Source of the DNA: Alphaproteobacteria bacterium
Lineage (GTDB): Bacteria; Pseudomonadota; Alphaproteobacteria; Paracaedibacterales; CAITNM01
DNA length: 51,363 nt
Reading direction: 5' to 3'
Assembly: GCA_947487955.1 (NCBI GenBank)
Contig: CANKYV010000009.1
Location: 1-51,363 of the forward strand
Below the pieces are notes generated by a model, which saw nothing but the letters and a program-made list of their open reading frames with translations, did not search any database and had not been told where the DNA came from. Every line of letters starts with the position of its first letter. Within the stretch, counting starts at the first letter, position 1. The position numbers and the translations under genes are program-made. Shown here piece by piece: positions 17,995 to 26,684 of the stretch.

Positions 17995-19635
17995 ATGCTG
18001 GCTGAAATTACATCTACGTACTTCTCTTTCGGCTTTAGGGGAGTTGTTATGGTTAATTTAAGGAGATTATTTTTACAAACTATAATCTACAGATTTTTCA
18101 TGGTCTGGATAGTTGCGTGTTTTTCTCATGGTGTATTCTCGGCGAATGTTATGGATGTTGAGGTTCCTGATGGAGAAATTGCTGATCTTGGTGACGTTTA
18201 TCAGGAGGACTCAGGTTTTAATAAAAAATTAGGAGGTACTTTGGTATTGCCAGATGGTAAATCCAGTACAGGTCCTGCAAATGTTTTGGAAGGTACTTTG
18301 GTAAGTAATGGCCCTTTATCTGGCACTTTAACAGTGCGAGCTGGTGCTACATATAGAAGCTCAACCACAGCTGAAGATATTTATAATGGGGGTAATATAG
18401 AAACCAGTACTTTAGATAGCTTAGTTGCAAGCTCTTTAAGGGTCTCTAATTTCGTGCAAACTTCTGTTGTGGATTCTTCATTATCAATTAAAATTTTTCC
18501 TGATCTTACTTGCGATTACTTAGAGGTAGATGCAGCGACATTGACAGGAAACCTACAAGTTTACGTTGGACCAGGTGCTTATGATGAGGGTGGGGCACGT
18601 TTCTCAATTATTAGAGGTGGCCCAGTCAGCGGAAGCTTTGTTTCGCTTATTAATGTATTGCATGCAAATGTTGCGTTATCTTATGAAGAGGACGCAAGTA
18701 ATTTTTACTTAATTGTTAGAGGAAATGTACCGTATGTTCCTCCTACCCCTACAGCTTATAATGTTGGTTTGCGATTAAATGAAACTCAACGTCATGATAC
18801 TATTATGATTGGTGGTACTGGAGGGTTTGAAGGATTTACTGTTCCAGAAGCTTGGTGTCGAGTACTTTTCATAAACTTTATGCAAACAGGAACGTCTCCT
18901 GAGCAAAATACAAATCTTACTAATGGCTATACAGGTTCTGGGGCTCTTCCTTATTTGCCAACTCATATTGAAGAAATATGGTTTACAGGTGATCCAACAG
19001 GTTATGATGTGCTTGTAGCAGGTGGTGCTCAATTCGCCTTACCAACTCCTGGTACCAACACAAGAATTCGCTTTGCGTTTACTCGATCTCCTAGGAATCC
19101 ATTGACTTGGTTCCAAGGCGGGCTTCCTGCTGGTTGTCAATTAGTTGTTCAACCTGGTTCGGCTGATCCTTTCATTGATACAGTATTGCCATTAGAAGGA
19201 GGTCGCATAATAATAGGAGCTCCTGTTACACTTCAGCCAGGAGTTGCTGCTCTACTTGATGGCTCACAACTATGTCCGATTCAAAGATATCCGAATATGC
19301 TTGCCGATGATATTTCTGCTAATGCATTAATTAGGCTAACTGAGGCTACAAGATTCCGATGGGGTGTCTTTGGTCTAAGTATTAGAGGTGCATTCCCTGC
19401 TATATTTGATAGGACTTCTAACCTGTTTGAACCTCATGCGGATTCAGCTGATGCTGGATATGTTGTAGATCCATACTCTACATTAACGATTTACCAGAGG
19501 CCTGGATATACGTTGCCTGAGGTCGAATCTTATTTGGCACCTGGTGGTACTTCAAATATTGTTTCATCTACTGACTTAGCTAAATCTGAACGTGCTCTAC
19601 CAGAGATTAAACCACCTCTAGATGAATGGAGCTAA
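17995..19635 (+). CDS. Exported protein with passenger-like N-terminus and unrecognised repeat-family domain
   Basis: A 546-residue exported protein of unknown function. Two starts are possible: the ATG at 17995 (after AGGAG) or the ATG at 18049 (after GGGAG). The second gives a tighter signal peptide, with hydrophobic FFMVWIVACFSHGVFSA. Residues ~60-240 look like a beta-helical autotransporter passenger: G-, S- and T-rich short strands, then ARFSIIRGGPVSGSF and LSYEEDASNFYLIV. Residues ~255-400 match the 189-residue protein at 13387-13956. About 145 residues of unfamiliar sequence follow, ending in LPEIKPPLDEWS. No C-terminal beta-barrel or sorting signal is visible, so it is not a classical autotransporter. 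Confidence 0.62.
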   Translation: MLAEITSTYFSFGFRGVVMVNLRRLFLQTIIYRFFMVWIVACFSHGVFSANVMDVEVPDGEIADLGDVYQEDSGFNKKLGGTLVLPDGKSSTGPANVLEGTLVSNGPLSGTLTVRAGATYRSSTTAEDIYNGGNIETSTLDSLVASSLRVSNFVQTSVVDSSLSIKIFPDLTCDYLEVDAATLTGNLQVYVGPGAYDEGGARFSIIRGGPVSGSFVSLINVLHANVALSYEEDASNFYLIVRGNVPYVPPTPTAYNVGLRLNETQRHDTIMIGGTGGFEGFTVPEAWCRVLFINFMQTGTSPEQNTNLTNGYTGSGALPYLPTHIEEIWFTGDPTGYDVLVAGGAQFALPTPGTNTRIRFAFTRSPRNPLTWFQGGLPAGCQLVVQPGSADPFIDTVLPLEGGRIIIGAPVTLQPGVAALLDGSQLCPIQRYPNMLADDISANALIRLTEATRFRWGVFGLSIRGAFPAIFDRTSNLFEPHADSADAGYVVDPYSTLTIYQRPGYTLPEVESYLAPGGTSNIVSSTDLAKSERALPEIKPPLDEWS

Positions 19636-19668
19636 AAGCTGATAATGTTCATTAAACTTACTTAACTT

Positions 19669-20793
19669 TTAAAGTTTTCCATCCTCAATCAGATTACCTG
19701 GTTGAGGATTTTTTAAAAGTAGGTCCAAGGCTTTTTTTATATAAATATCAGCTTGTTTATTGTTTGATATTTCTGATTCTTCAATTCTTATATGTGGCTC
19801 TACTCCTTCATTATCAATTCTTTTACCAAAAGGATCGTTCAAAAAAGCAATGGTGAGAATTAAGCCATCCTCGCGATGTGGATAACGAACTACTTTCTTG
19901 GCTGTTGCACTTCCTCCGGTATTTGTACCAATAAGTGTTGCTCGTTTGTGTGCTTTTAGAGCAGCTGCAATAATTTCTGCGGCTGAGCATGAGCTCTTAT
20001 TTTGTAATATAATTATAGGAAGCTTATGTAGAGTATCAGAACCAGCTGAGCAGAATTTCGAAAAATCTTTCTTTTTCTGCATTTCAACAATAACGTGCCC
20101 ATCTAAAAACTGGCTTGCTATGCCTATTCCTGCTTCAAAACTACCGCCAGGACAATCACGCAAATCAAGAATAAGTCCAACTAAAGATTGATGGGTAATT
20201 ATTGTTTGTAAATGATTTTTCACTTCATCAGCAGCGTTTTTATTAATGCAACCAAACTTTAGGCAGGCAATGTTTTTAAACCATTTTAATTCTGTTGATG
20301 GGGCTACAAAAGTGCTAGGAATAATTTCTTTTGTTATTGTTTCTTTTTTTCTTAGAAAACTGATTTTATAAGATTTTTTTTCTTTAATGAGCTTTAGGAA
20401 ATCATACAAAGAAATATCTTTTAATGAGATGTTATCAAATTCTATTAAAATGTCATTTTCTCTAATATCGGTATTATGTGCTGCAGATTTTTCATAGACT
20501 TTTTTAACTAGTAAGCCGTCTTTACATTTTGCGAGAATCATTCCTAATTTTAATTCTCCGCCGTCAACAGTTTCTAATAAGTTTTTTATTTGAATTTCAC
20601 TCAAATAAGACCCATGACTATCTGCTCCCTGAATTAGCCCTTGCAACATTCCTTGACGAAGCTTGTCTACGGATGGCTGTTCAGGATAAATCTCATTAAT
20701 AATTACTAATGTTTCATCTAAGCTATGGTGTAAATCTTGATATGGATTTGAACAACCCATTAAAAAAAGTAGTAAAAATAAGTACCAGTTCAT
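19669..20793 (-). CDS. S41-family peptidase lipoprotein (CtpA-like)
   Basis: A 374-residue carboxy-terminal-processing-protease homologue. The N-terminus FLLLFLMGCSN is a lipobox, so it should be a lipoprotein. A PDZ domain spans residues ~80-150, followed by the S41 core with LILDLRDCPGGSFEAGI. The serine region SSCSAAEIIAAALK is conserved. The catalytic lysine of the usual TFGKG motif is not present: the segment reads TNTGGSATAKK, so either a nearby lysine is used or activity is lost. Its ATG overlaps the stop of the upstream EnvC-like gene (ATGA). The order gpmI, EnvC-like, S41 is common in alphaproteobacteria. Confidence 0.85.
   Translation of the reverse strand: MNWYLFLLLFLMGCSNPYQDLHHSLDETLVIINEIYPEQPSVDKLRQGMLQGLIQGADSHGSYLSEIQIKNLLETVDGGELKLGMILAKCKDGLLVKKVYEKSAAHNTDIRENDILIEFDNISLKDISLYDFLKLIKEKKSYKISFLRKKETITKEIIPSTFVAPSTELKWFKNIACLKFGCINKNAADEVKNHLQTIITHQSLVGLILDLRDCPGGSFEAGIGIASQFLDGHVIVEMQKKKDFSKFCSAGSDTLHKLPIIILQNKSSCSAAEIIAAALKAHKRATLIGTNTGGSATAKKVVRYPHREDGLILTIAFLNDPFGKRIDNEGVEPHIRIEESEISNNKQADIYIKKALDLLLKNPQPGNLIEDGKL
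19681..19714 (+). terminator. Rho-independent terminator embedded in the convergent gene
   Basis: ATCCTCAA and TTGAGGAT form a perfect 8-base stem with a 13-base loop and a run of T on the plus strand. It ends the exported-protein gene whose stop is at 19635. It lies wholly inside the last codons of the convergent S41 peptidase gene. Confidence 0.75.
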
Positions 20794-21692
20794 AGTTGAA
20801 AAATCTTATGATAGGGTTCTGGATCTAGGGCAATGTCATCACGCCAGAGCTGTAATTCAACAAAGCATGGATCTTTGTCAGCACAAAAACCAAGGGGATC
20901 TCCTTGTTTTAATTTATCTCCTTTATTAACACAACATTGATTAATCCCTGTAATTACATAAGTAAAATGGTTTTGCTTAATAAATACAACGATGGAATCT
21001 TCTAAGCGACCTATTGCTGTAACAATACCGGCATCTGGACAAAGAATAATAGCACCTTCAAGAGGCGCCCAAACTGTTTTCGATGCTGATTCTTTGATGC
21101 CTGCAACTGGTGCGATCCAGTTCAATTGATAGGTTGATTTGCTGGTGTTACGTGCAGGTAGTTTTTTGATGTAATTAGGGATGGAAGGGATTTCTTCTAT
21201 TTTTTGTTTTTCTGTCCAATATTTTATTTTTTGAGTTTGCTTGAGTTGCTCAAATAATTTTAAGTGCAATATATTCAGTGCTTCTAGTTGTTTAATGAGT
21301 TTTTTGTTTTTTTCAAATTCTACGTTAGCATATTTTTTTTGATATTCTTGGACGTACTTTTTATACAAAGGTATAAGTTCTTTTGTCTTTAGGGTGAGGA
21401 ATGTTTTTTTTCTGACATAGTTGTGTACGGCTCTCTCAGATGGAAGAAGAGCAGTTCCAAATCCAAGCTGATAACGTTTTTGAGCAAAATAAATAGCTCC
21501 TAGCTGTTGCTGAATATTAAAAAATTCTTGATCGCTATGTATTTTATCATTATTTAATCGAGCGTGCTGATCATACAAAGTGACAAGTTGTTGCTGGATT
21601 TGATACCATTTTTGTGCCTGTTCATAAACTTCATTATGAGTTTCGCTATGAAGCGTAAAAAAACAAGCAAAAAAAACGATGATATTTAACAC
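20790..21692 (-). CDS. EnvC-like murein hydrolase activator (degenerate M23 peptidase)
   Basis: A 300-residue exported protein. A signal peptide is followed by a coiled-coil-rich region to residue ~170 (KYVQEYQKKYANVEFEKNKK) and a C-terminal LytM/M23-like beta domain. That domain keeps the family framework (VWAPLEGAIILC, INQCCVNKGDKLKQGDPLGF, FVELQLWRD, LDPEPY). It lacks the metal-binding HxxxD and HxH residues, as EnvC does. It would therefore activate amidases and not cut peptidoglycan itself. The GTG start overlaps gpmI by seven bases, and the S41 gene overlaps its stop. The location next to gpmI supports the EnvC identity. Confidence 0.78.
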   Translation of the reverse strand: MLNIIVFFACFFTLHSETHNEVYEQAQKWYQIQQQLVTLYDQHARLNNDKIHSDQEFFNIQQQLGAIYFAQKRYQLGFGTALLPSERAVHNYVRKKTFLTLKTKELIPLYKKYVQEYQKKYANVEFEKNKKLIKQLEALNILHLKLFEQLKQTQKIKYWTEKQKIEEIPSIPNYIKKLPARNTSKSTYQLNWIAPVAGIKESASKTVWAPLEGAIILCPDAGIVTAIGRLEDSIVVFIKQNHFTYVITGINQCCVNKGDKLKQGDPLGFCADKDPCFVELQLWRDDIALDPEPYHKIFQL

Positions 21693-23197
21693 AATAATGA
21701 TTTGCCTGTCATTTCTTTTGGTTGAGGGATATTCATAATATTAAGAATTGTTGGGGCGATATCAGCAAGAGATCCTGCACATAATTGTGCAGCATCTTTG
21801 TTGATTAATACAAGAGGCACAGGATTACAAGTATGAGCAGTATGTGGAGTAGATGCATCGTTCCCCCTCATGCACTCTGCGTTACCATGATCAGCGGTAA
21901 TTAAAAGTACCCAATTATTTTCTATGGCTTTTTCTTCGAGAATTTTTATGCATTCATCAACGCATGTCACCGCTTTTCGGGTTGCCTCCATAACACCTGT
22001 GTGTCCTACCATATCTGCGTTCGCATAGTTTACAACAATAAAGCTGAGATCTTGTTGGTCCATGGCATTTGTTACAGCTTGTGTAACTTCAAAAGCTGAC
22101 ATTTCTGGTTGCAAATCGTAGGTGGCAACTTTAGGTGAAGGAACCATAATTCTTTCTTCTTTTTGAAATGGTGATTCTTGTCCACCGTTGAAAAAGAAAG
22201 TTACGTGAGCATATTTCTCAGTTTCAGCAACACGCAGTTGTTTGAGGCCTAGATTTGCAATTACTTCACCAAGACTTTGGTCAATAGCATCTTTTGCAAA
22301 TATTGATGGAATCAAGGTTGTAAGGTCTTGAGCGTATTCATTCATTGCTAAAGTTGGGCCGAAATGAATAATTTTTTCTCGTTCAAATTGATGAAAATTT
22401 GAAACCAAAAAACTGCGTAAAATTTGTCGAACACGATCTGATCTAAAATTAATCATCCATAAACCATCACCATCTTGCATGCCTGTATAATGTTCAGAAA
22501 TGGTGGGCGTTATAAATTCGTCGGTAATATCATTTGCATAATTGTTGGTGATAGCTTGTATAGGATTTGAAAATTGAAGTGCATCTGCTTGTGCTATTGC
22601 TTTGTAGGCAAGATTAATTCTTTCCCAGCGATTGTCGCGATCCATAGAAAAATAACGTCCGCAGAAAGAAGACAAGTGAATGTTTGGATAATCTTTAACT
22701 GCTTTTAGAAACTTCTCTACATAATCTGCAGCACTTTTTGGAGGGGTATCACGTCCATCTAAGAAGCCATGTACATGAACAGTAATTCCAGAGTTGCTTA
22801 AAAGCTTTGATACTTCAACAATGTGATTCATGTGTGAATGTACTCCACCGGGAGATAATAGCCCCATGACATGACATGGTCTTTGAGTCATTTTTAATTG
22901 TTCTATAGTTTTTTGAACGATAGGATTTGTTTTGATAGATCCATCTGATATGGCTTGATCAATTTTGGGCAAATCTTGCATTAAAGTTCGCCCAAGACCT
23001 ATGGTCATGTGCCCCACTTCACTATTGCCCATTTGTCCGTCTGGCAGCCCAACATAATGATCGGATGCTTGTAGTTGAGTGTTAGGGTATTTTTGTAGGA
23101 TGGTGGGCCAGTATTTGGCAGATTGGATGCCATTATATGGGCCTTGAGGTCCAATTCCCCAACCATCAAGAATACACAATACTACTCTACGATTCAC
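21686..23197 (-). CDS. gpmI: 2,3-bisphosphoglycerate-independent phosphoglycerate mutase
   Basis: GpmI interconverts 3- and 2-phosphoglycerate in glycolysis with two Mn2+ ions. The 503-residue length is typical. Motifs include CILDGWGIGPQG with a metal aspartate, the nucleophile serine in QMGNSEVGH, HGFLDGRDTPP, FRSDRVRQ, ITADHGNAE and TPHTAHTCNPVPL. The start is a GTG at 23197. It leads a three-gene cluster with the EnvC-like and S41 genes, all overlapping, and is divergent from the rhodanese gene. Confidence 0.96.
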   Translation of the reverse strand: MNRRVVLCILDGWGIGPQGPYNGIQSAKYWPTILQKYPNTQLQASDHYVGLPDGQMGNSEVGHMTIGLGRTLMQDLPKIDQAISDGSIKTNPIVQKTIEQLKMTQRPCHVMGLLSPGGVHSHMNHIVEVSKLLSNSGITVHVHGFLDGRDTPPKSAADYVEKFLKAVKDYPNIHLSSFCGRYFSMDRDNRWERINLAYKAIAQADALQFSNPIQAITNNYANDITDEFITPTISEHYTGMQDGDGLWMINFRSDRVRQILRSFLVSNFHQFEREKIIHFGPTLAMNEYAQDLTTLIPSIFAKDAIDQSLGEVIANLGLKQLRVAETEKYAHVTFFFNGGQESPFQKEERIMVPSPKVATYDLQPEMSAFEVTQAVTNAMDQQDLSFIVVNYANADMVGHTGVMEATRKAVTCVDECIKILEEKAIENNWVLLITADHGNAECMRGNDASTPHTAHTCNPVPLVLINKDAAQLCAGSLADIAPTILNIMNIPQPKEMTGKSLLC

Positions 23198-23291
23198 GAG
23201 TGGAACAACCTTATCAAATTTTCAACAGCTTGATTTTAGCCTAATTTTACCTTCTAATGCTAATGGATCTAATTTAACCTTAGAGGAATTT

Positions 23292-23732
23292 ATGAACGTA
23301 ATGATGATTCGCTTACTATCAACCATTGGTTTGGCTATTGTTGCAATTTTGGGTGTTGATCTATCAGCAGCAACTGCAGCTACATCAACTGCTGATGCTG
23401 GAAAACCAGCTGTGACTATCGCTGAGAAAACAATGGAAGAAGTTGAAAGTCAGCTTGGAAAAGCTACAATTGTTGATGCCCGTGGTAGTGGTGAAAAGAC
23501 TATAAAAGGTGCAGAGTTTCTTGCTGCAAATGCTAGCGATGAAGAAATTAAAAAGAAATTAGCTGACAAAACAGCTGAGATTATTGTGTACTGCGGAAAT
23601 GTAAAGTGTCCTGCAAGTATGACATTGGCAGAACGCCTTGTTGGCTTAGGGTATACAAATATAAGTCATTATGCAGGTGGAATTGCAGAATGGACTGAAA
23701 ACAATAAGCCGACTGATGAAAAAAAATCTTAA
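23292..23732 (+). CDS. Exported rhodanese-like protein
   Basis: A 146-residue protein with a signal peptide (about 30 residues, ending near SAATAA) and one rhodanese domain. The domain shows ATIVDARGSGE, the active-site loop IVYCGNVKCPAS with the candidate catalytic cysteine, and the C-terminal GLGYTNISHYAGGIAEW. The loop holds two cysteines spaced CGNVKC, unlike the classical six-residue rhodanese loop. A persulfide- or thiol-handling role in the periplasm is inferred. AGAGGA precedes the ATG and a terminator follows, so it is a single-gene unit. Confidence 0.82.
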   Translation: MNVMMIRLLSTIGLAIVAILGVDLSAATAATSTADAGKPAVTIAEKTMEEVESQLGKATIVDARGSGEKTIKGAEFLAANASDEEIKKKLADKTAEIIVYCGNVKCPASMTLAERLVGLGYTNISHYAGGIAEWTENNKPTDEKKS

Positions 23733-23753
23733 TAAACTAAGATTGACTACCTG

Positions 23754-23785
23754 AGCAGCTGGAGATTTTCAGCTGCTTTTTCTTT
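23754..23785 (+). terminator. Rho-independent terminator
   Basis: AGCAGCTG and CAGCTGCT form a perfect 8-base stem around an 8-base loop, followed by a T-rich run. It lies 22 bases after the rhodanese stop. Confidence 0.85.
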
Positions 23786-23807
23786 ATGAATTGAAATAGG
23801 AATAGAT

Positions 23808-24455
23808 ATGAATAGTCCGGTTGAAATGGAGAAAAAGTTTCAGGTGCATGGTGAAGGCTTGAAGCATTTTCTAAAAAGTAAGAACTTTGTTTCCTCAAAA
23901 GTGATTGTTGATGAGTATTTAGACACACCAGATGGGCTATTTTATCAAGATGGGATTTTCATACGAGTACGAAATGGAAAGTCTCTTGATTTTAAATTCA
24001 ATCCGAATCACTTGGGTGCAAAAGGTGTGAATGAACATATAGTTTGTCATGAGTACAATGTGGCTCTGCCGTTTGATGTGTCTAGTTGTCACGTTTTTGA
24101 AACATTGCAAAAAATGATTCAGATCAAATGTCCAAATCCTTATACCTACGATGAATTTTTAAAAGTTAATAATCTGCAAACGCTTTTAATTTTGAATAAG
24201 AATCGCACCACATATGGAGATGATATATTCATTATATCAGTTGATGAATTTGCTGATTTTGGTGTGTTTTTGGAATTAGAGGTGAAAAATAATAATATGT
24301 CTCAAGAAACTTTTCTGCAAAAAGTTGAAGAAGCAACTAAAGATTTGACAGTTAAGGCATTTAATTCGGGCTACATAGAATTACGTCTGCGCCAAATTAA
24401 TGAGCCGCTTTACCTAAAGGGTAAGTATTTAATTGATTTAGATATGGCAGTTTAA
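23808..24455 (+). CDS. CYTH-domain (triphosphate tunnel) protein
   Basis: A 215-residue protein of the CYTH superfamily, which acts on triphosphates such as thiamine triphosphate or inorganic triphosphate using divalent metal. The N-terminal signature is VEMEKKF (ExExK). Tunnel residues follow in IFIRVRNGKSLDFKF, ILNKNRTTY and SVDEFADFGVFLELEVK, where alternating charged residues line the barrel. The actual substrate is unknown. The gene is followed directly by a flavoprotein gene starting three bases later. Confidence 0.82.
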   Translation: MNSPVEMEKKFQVHGEGLKHFLKSKNFVSSKVIVDEYLDTPDGLFYQDGIFIRVRNGKSLDFKFNPNHLGAKGVNEHIVCHEYNVALPFDVSSCHVFETLQKMIQIKCPNPYTYDEFLKVNNLQTLLILNKNRTTYGDDIFIISVDEFADFGVFLELEVKNNNMSQETFLQKVEEATKDLTVKAFNSGYIELRLRQINEPLYLKGKYLIDLDMAV

Positions 24456-24458
24456 GCT

Positions 24459-25640
24459 TTGTCTTCAAAGTTACAATATGATGTTGCTGTTATCGGAGGG
24501 GGTGCAGCTGGATTGATGGCGGCTGCAATTGCTGGTAAGCGCGGTAGACGAGTTGTGCTTATTGAGCACACAGCGAAAATTGGAGAGAAAATCCGAATTT
24601 CCGGAGGTGGACGTTGTAATTTCACCAATCTTTTTGCATCACCAAAAAATTATATTTGCCATAATAAACATTTCGTCAAATCAGCTTTGGCGCGATACAC
24701 GCAGCATGATTTTATTAAGCTCGTTGAATCATACGACATTGCTTATCATGAAAAGACATTGGGGCAATTATTTTGTGATGGATCTTCTAAACAAATTATA
24801 AATATGTTGCTAAGTGAATGCGAAAAAAGACAAGTAGATGTTCGTCTTAATTGTTCTGTGACTGCAATTGAAAGAAATGATCGATTCGTTCTTACAACAG
24901 CCGAAGGTATTATTGATACTGCATCGGTTGTCATCGCAACAGGGGGGCTATCTATTCCGCAAATTGGTGCATCTGATTTTGGGTATAAGATTGCACGTCA
25001 ATTTGGCATTAAAGTTTTAGCGACAAGGCCTGCTTTAGTGCCGTTAAAAGTTGAGGCTTCAACACTGAATATGTTTACTAAACTTAGTGGTGTTTCGCAA
25101 GATTCACTTGTTTCATATGGTGATATGCAATTTAGAGAAAATATATTATTTACTCATCGAGGATTAAGTGGGCCTGCAATTTTGCAAATATCTTCCTATC
25201 TAGAAAAATTTTCTGGGGAAGAAATAATTATTAATTTGCTGCCTGATGTTGATTTGAAAAAAGAGTTTGTATCTTATAAAAACAGTAAGCAATCGGTTGC
25301 GAATTTTTTGAAAAATTATTTACCTAATCGGTTTGTTGAGGCGATCATGACTAATGATTTTGATCGCAGTATTACAGACCTTAAGAATAGTATTTTGTTT
25401 GATATTGCTGAAGGTATTCATCAATTTAAAGTTACTATTAGCGGTAGTGAAGGATATCAAAAAGCCGAGGTTACTATTGGTGGTGTTGATACGGATGAGT
25501 TATCATCTAAAACAATGGAAAGTCAGAAAATTCCTGGACTATTTTTTATAGGTGAAGCCGTTGATGTTACTGGATGGCTTGGTGGATATAATTTTCAGTG
25601 GGCCTGGTCATCAGGGTATGTGGCAGGACAATATTGTTAA
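24459..25640 (+). CDS. HI0933/YhiN-family FAD-dependent oxidoreductase
   Basis: A 393-residue flavoprotein of the HI0933-like family, whose physiological reaction is not established. The dinucleotide-binding motif VAVIGGGAAGLMAA opens the protein, followed by EKIRISGGGRCNFTN, a family hallmark. Also visible are IATGGLSIPQIGASDFGY, FTHRGLSGPAILQIS, and the C-terminal FIGEAVDVTGWLGGYNFQWAWSSG. It starts at a TTG three bases after the stop of the CYTH gene. No other start codon fits before the Rossmann motif, so translation is probably coupled. Confidence 0.9.
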   Translation: MSSKLQYDVAVIGGGAAGLMAAAIAGKRGRRVVLIEHTAKIGEKIRISGGGRCNFTNLFASPKNYICHNKHFVKSALARYTQHDFIKLVESYDIAYHEKTLGQLFCDGSSKQIINMLLSECEKRQVDVRLNCSVTAIERNDRFVLTTAEGIIDTASVVIATGGLSIPQIGASDFGYKIARQFGIKVLATRPALVPLKVEASTLNMFTKLSGVSQDSLVSYGDMQFRENILFTHRGLSGPAILQISSYLEKFSGEEIIINLLPDVDLKKEFVSYKNSKQSVANFLKNYLPNRFVEAIMTNDFDRSITDLKNSILFDIAEGIHQFKVTISGSEGYQKAEVTIGGVDTDELSSKTMESQKIPGLFFIGEAVDVTGWLGGYNFQWAWSSGYVAGQYC

Positions 25641-25721
25641 GAATTTTTAAATAATTATTGATTTTTAAATTACAATAACCACATATAAGATGTAAAAATA
25701 AAAAAATACGGAATTTAAAAT

Positions 25722-26627
25722 ATGAAATTAATGAACTTATTTATAGGACTATTATGTGCCTCATTAACACATATGATGGCAGCGACTATAGATGAAAATT
25801 TTAATGCAGATAAAGCATCAAAAATTGTTCAACAAAAATTCTCTAAGGCAGTAGAGGCAGTGCCTTTGGATGAATCTCATCCTGCAATATTAGCGGCAAG
25901 AAAAATTTCTGATCATTCAATTCAAGAGACTATTTTAAAATTTTGTAATAATTTTCAGAAAGATTTAAATATTGTAATCGGTTGGTTAGTGCATCAGGTT
26001 ACTTCACCAGAAGATATTTTAATTAATTGGCAGCAATGCTTACCCCAAGAAAGACCTATACTTCAAGCTGAAAAATTATGGGCACAAGAAGTTATCAACC
26101 TTGAAAATCTTGAAGAATATCTGAAAACTTTATGGCAAGAGTCCCCTCTTGTGGTGGGGGATGATCACCATAGCGTTGTAATAAAAATTCGAGAAGAAGA
26201 ACAGCAAGTTTTTGCGGATTTTTATGATCCTTACGAACCATTTGATAACGGAAGTTTTCTGGAAATTTCCATTAGAAATATTTTAGATGCTTTATATTCA
26301 CAGAAGAAAGATATTCTTCCCGTTTGGTGTGCTCATTACACAAAGCACCAGAAACTTACTGCATTTGGAGAATGCAGTTTTTATGCATCTGCATATCGAA
26401 GTTTTCTTTTAAAAGATCGTGAGCCACACGAAGTATCTGAAGAAGAAGTTTTAAGTAAGGTTGCTATGCTGAAAGATATGATACGCGATCAAAATCCTGA
26501 TTATTTTAAGAGATATGATAGTCTATTTCAGTTTGTTTTTGATTCTGGATTTGCTGCGCTTCTTTTAGAAGAAGTAAAAAAACTACCAAAGACTTGGGGA
26601 GAAGAGTCTGAAGAAGCTATTCCATGA
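25722..26627 (+). CDS. Exported protein with cysteine-protease-like residue pattern
   Basis: A 301-residue protein with a signal peptide (MKLMNLFIGLLCASLTHMMA) that I do not recognise with confidence. The segment 147-220 shows DDHHSVVIKI (His149/150), ADFYDPYEP (Asp169), HQKL (Gln210) and FGECSFYAS (Cys218). This order His-Asp-Gln-Cys and the spacing resemble CE-clan peptidases (Ulp1/YopJ type). The rest is mostly helical and charged. It might therefore be an exported protease or a host-directed effector, but this is inference from four residues. It stands alone, with only a weak ribosome site and a strong terminator after it. Confidence 0.6.
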   Translation: MKLMNLFIGLLCASLTHMMAATIDENFNADKASKIVQQKFSKAVEAVPLDESHPAILAARKISDHSIQETILKFCNNFQKDLNIVIGWLVHQVTSPEDILINWQQCLPQERPILQAEKLWAQEVINLENLEEYLKTLWQESPLVVGDDHHSVVIKIREEEQQVFADFYDPYEPFDNGSFLEISIRNILDALYSQKKDILPVWCAHYTKHQKLTAFGECSFYASAYRSFLLKDREPHEVSEEEVLSKVAMLKDMIRDQNPDYFKRYDSLFQFVFDSGFAALLLEEVKKLPKTWGEESEEAIP

Positions 26628-26638
26628 TTAAGGTGGTT

Positions 26639-26667
26639 GAGTGACTGTTTGACAGTCACTCTTTTTC
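26639..26667 (+). terminator. Rho-independent terminator
   Basis: GAGTGACTG and CAGTCACTC make a perfect 9-base stem around TTTGA, followed by TTTTT. It ends the exported protein gene whose stop is at 26627. The sequence TTGACA at 26649-26654 overlaps its loop and right arm. Confidence 0.85.
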
Positions 26668-26677
26668 TATTTAAGTT
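26649..26677 (+). promoter_or_regulatory. Possible promoter of the cobalamin riboswitch unit
   Basis: A perfect TTGACA (26649-26654) lies 17 bases before TAAGTT (26672-26677). The -10 match is weak (3 of 6). Transcription would begin close to 26684, right at the first strand of the riboswitch P1 helix. The -35 box overlaps the previous gene's terminator. Confidence 0.4.
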
Positions 26678-26684
26678 CAAAGAA

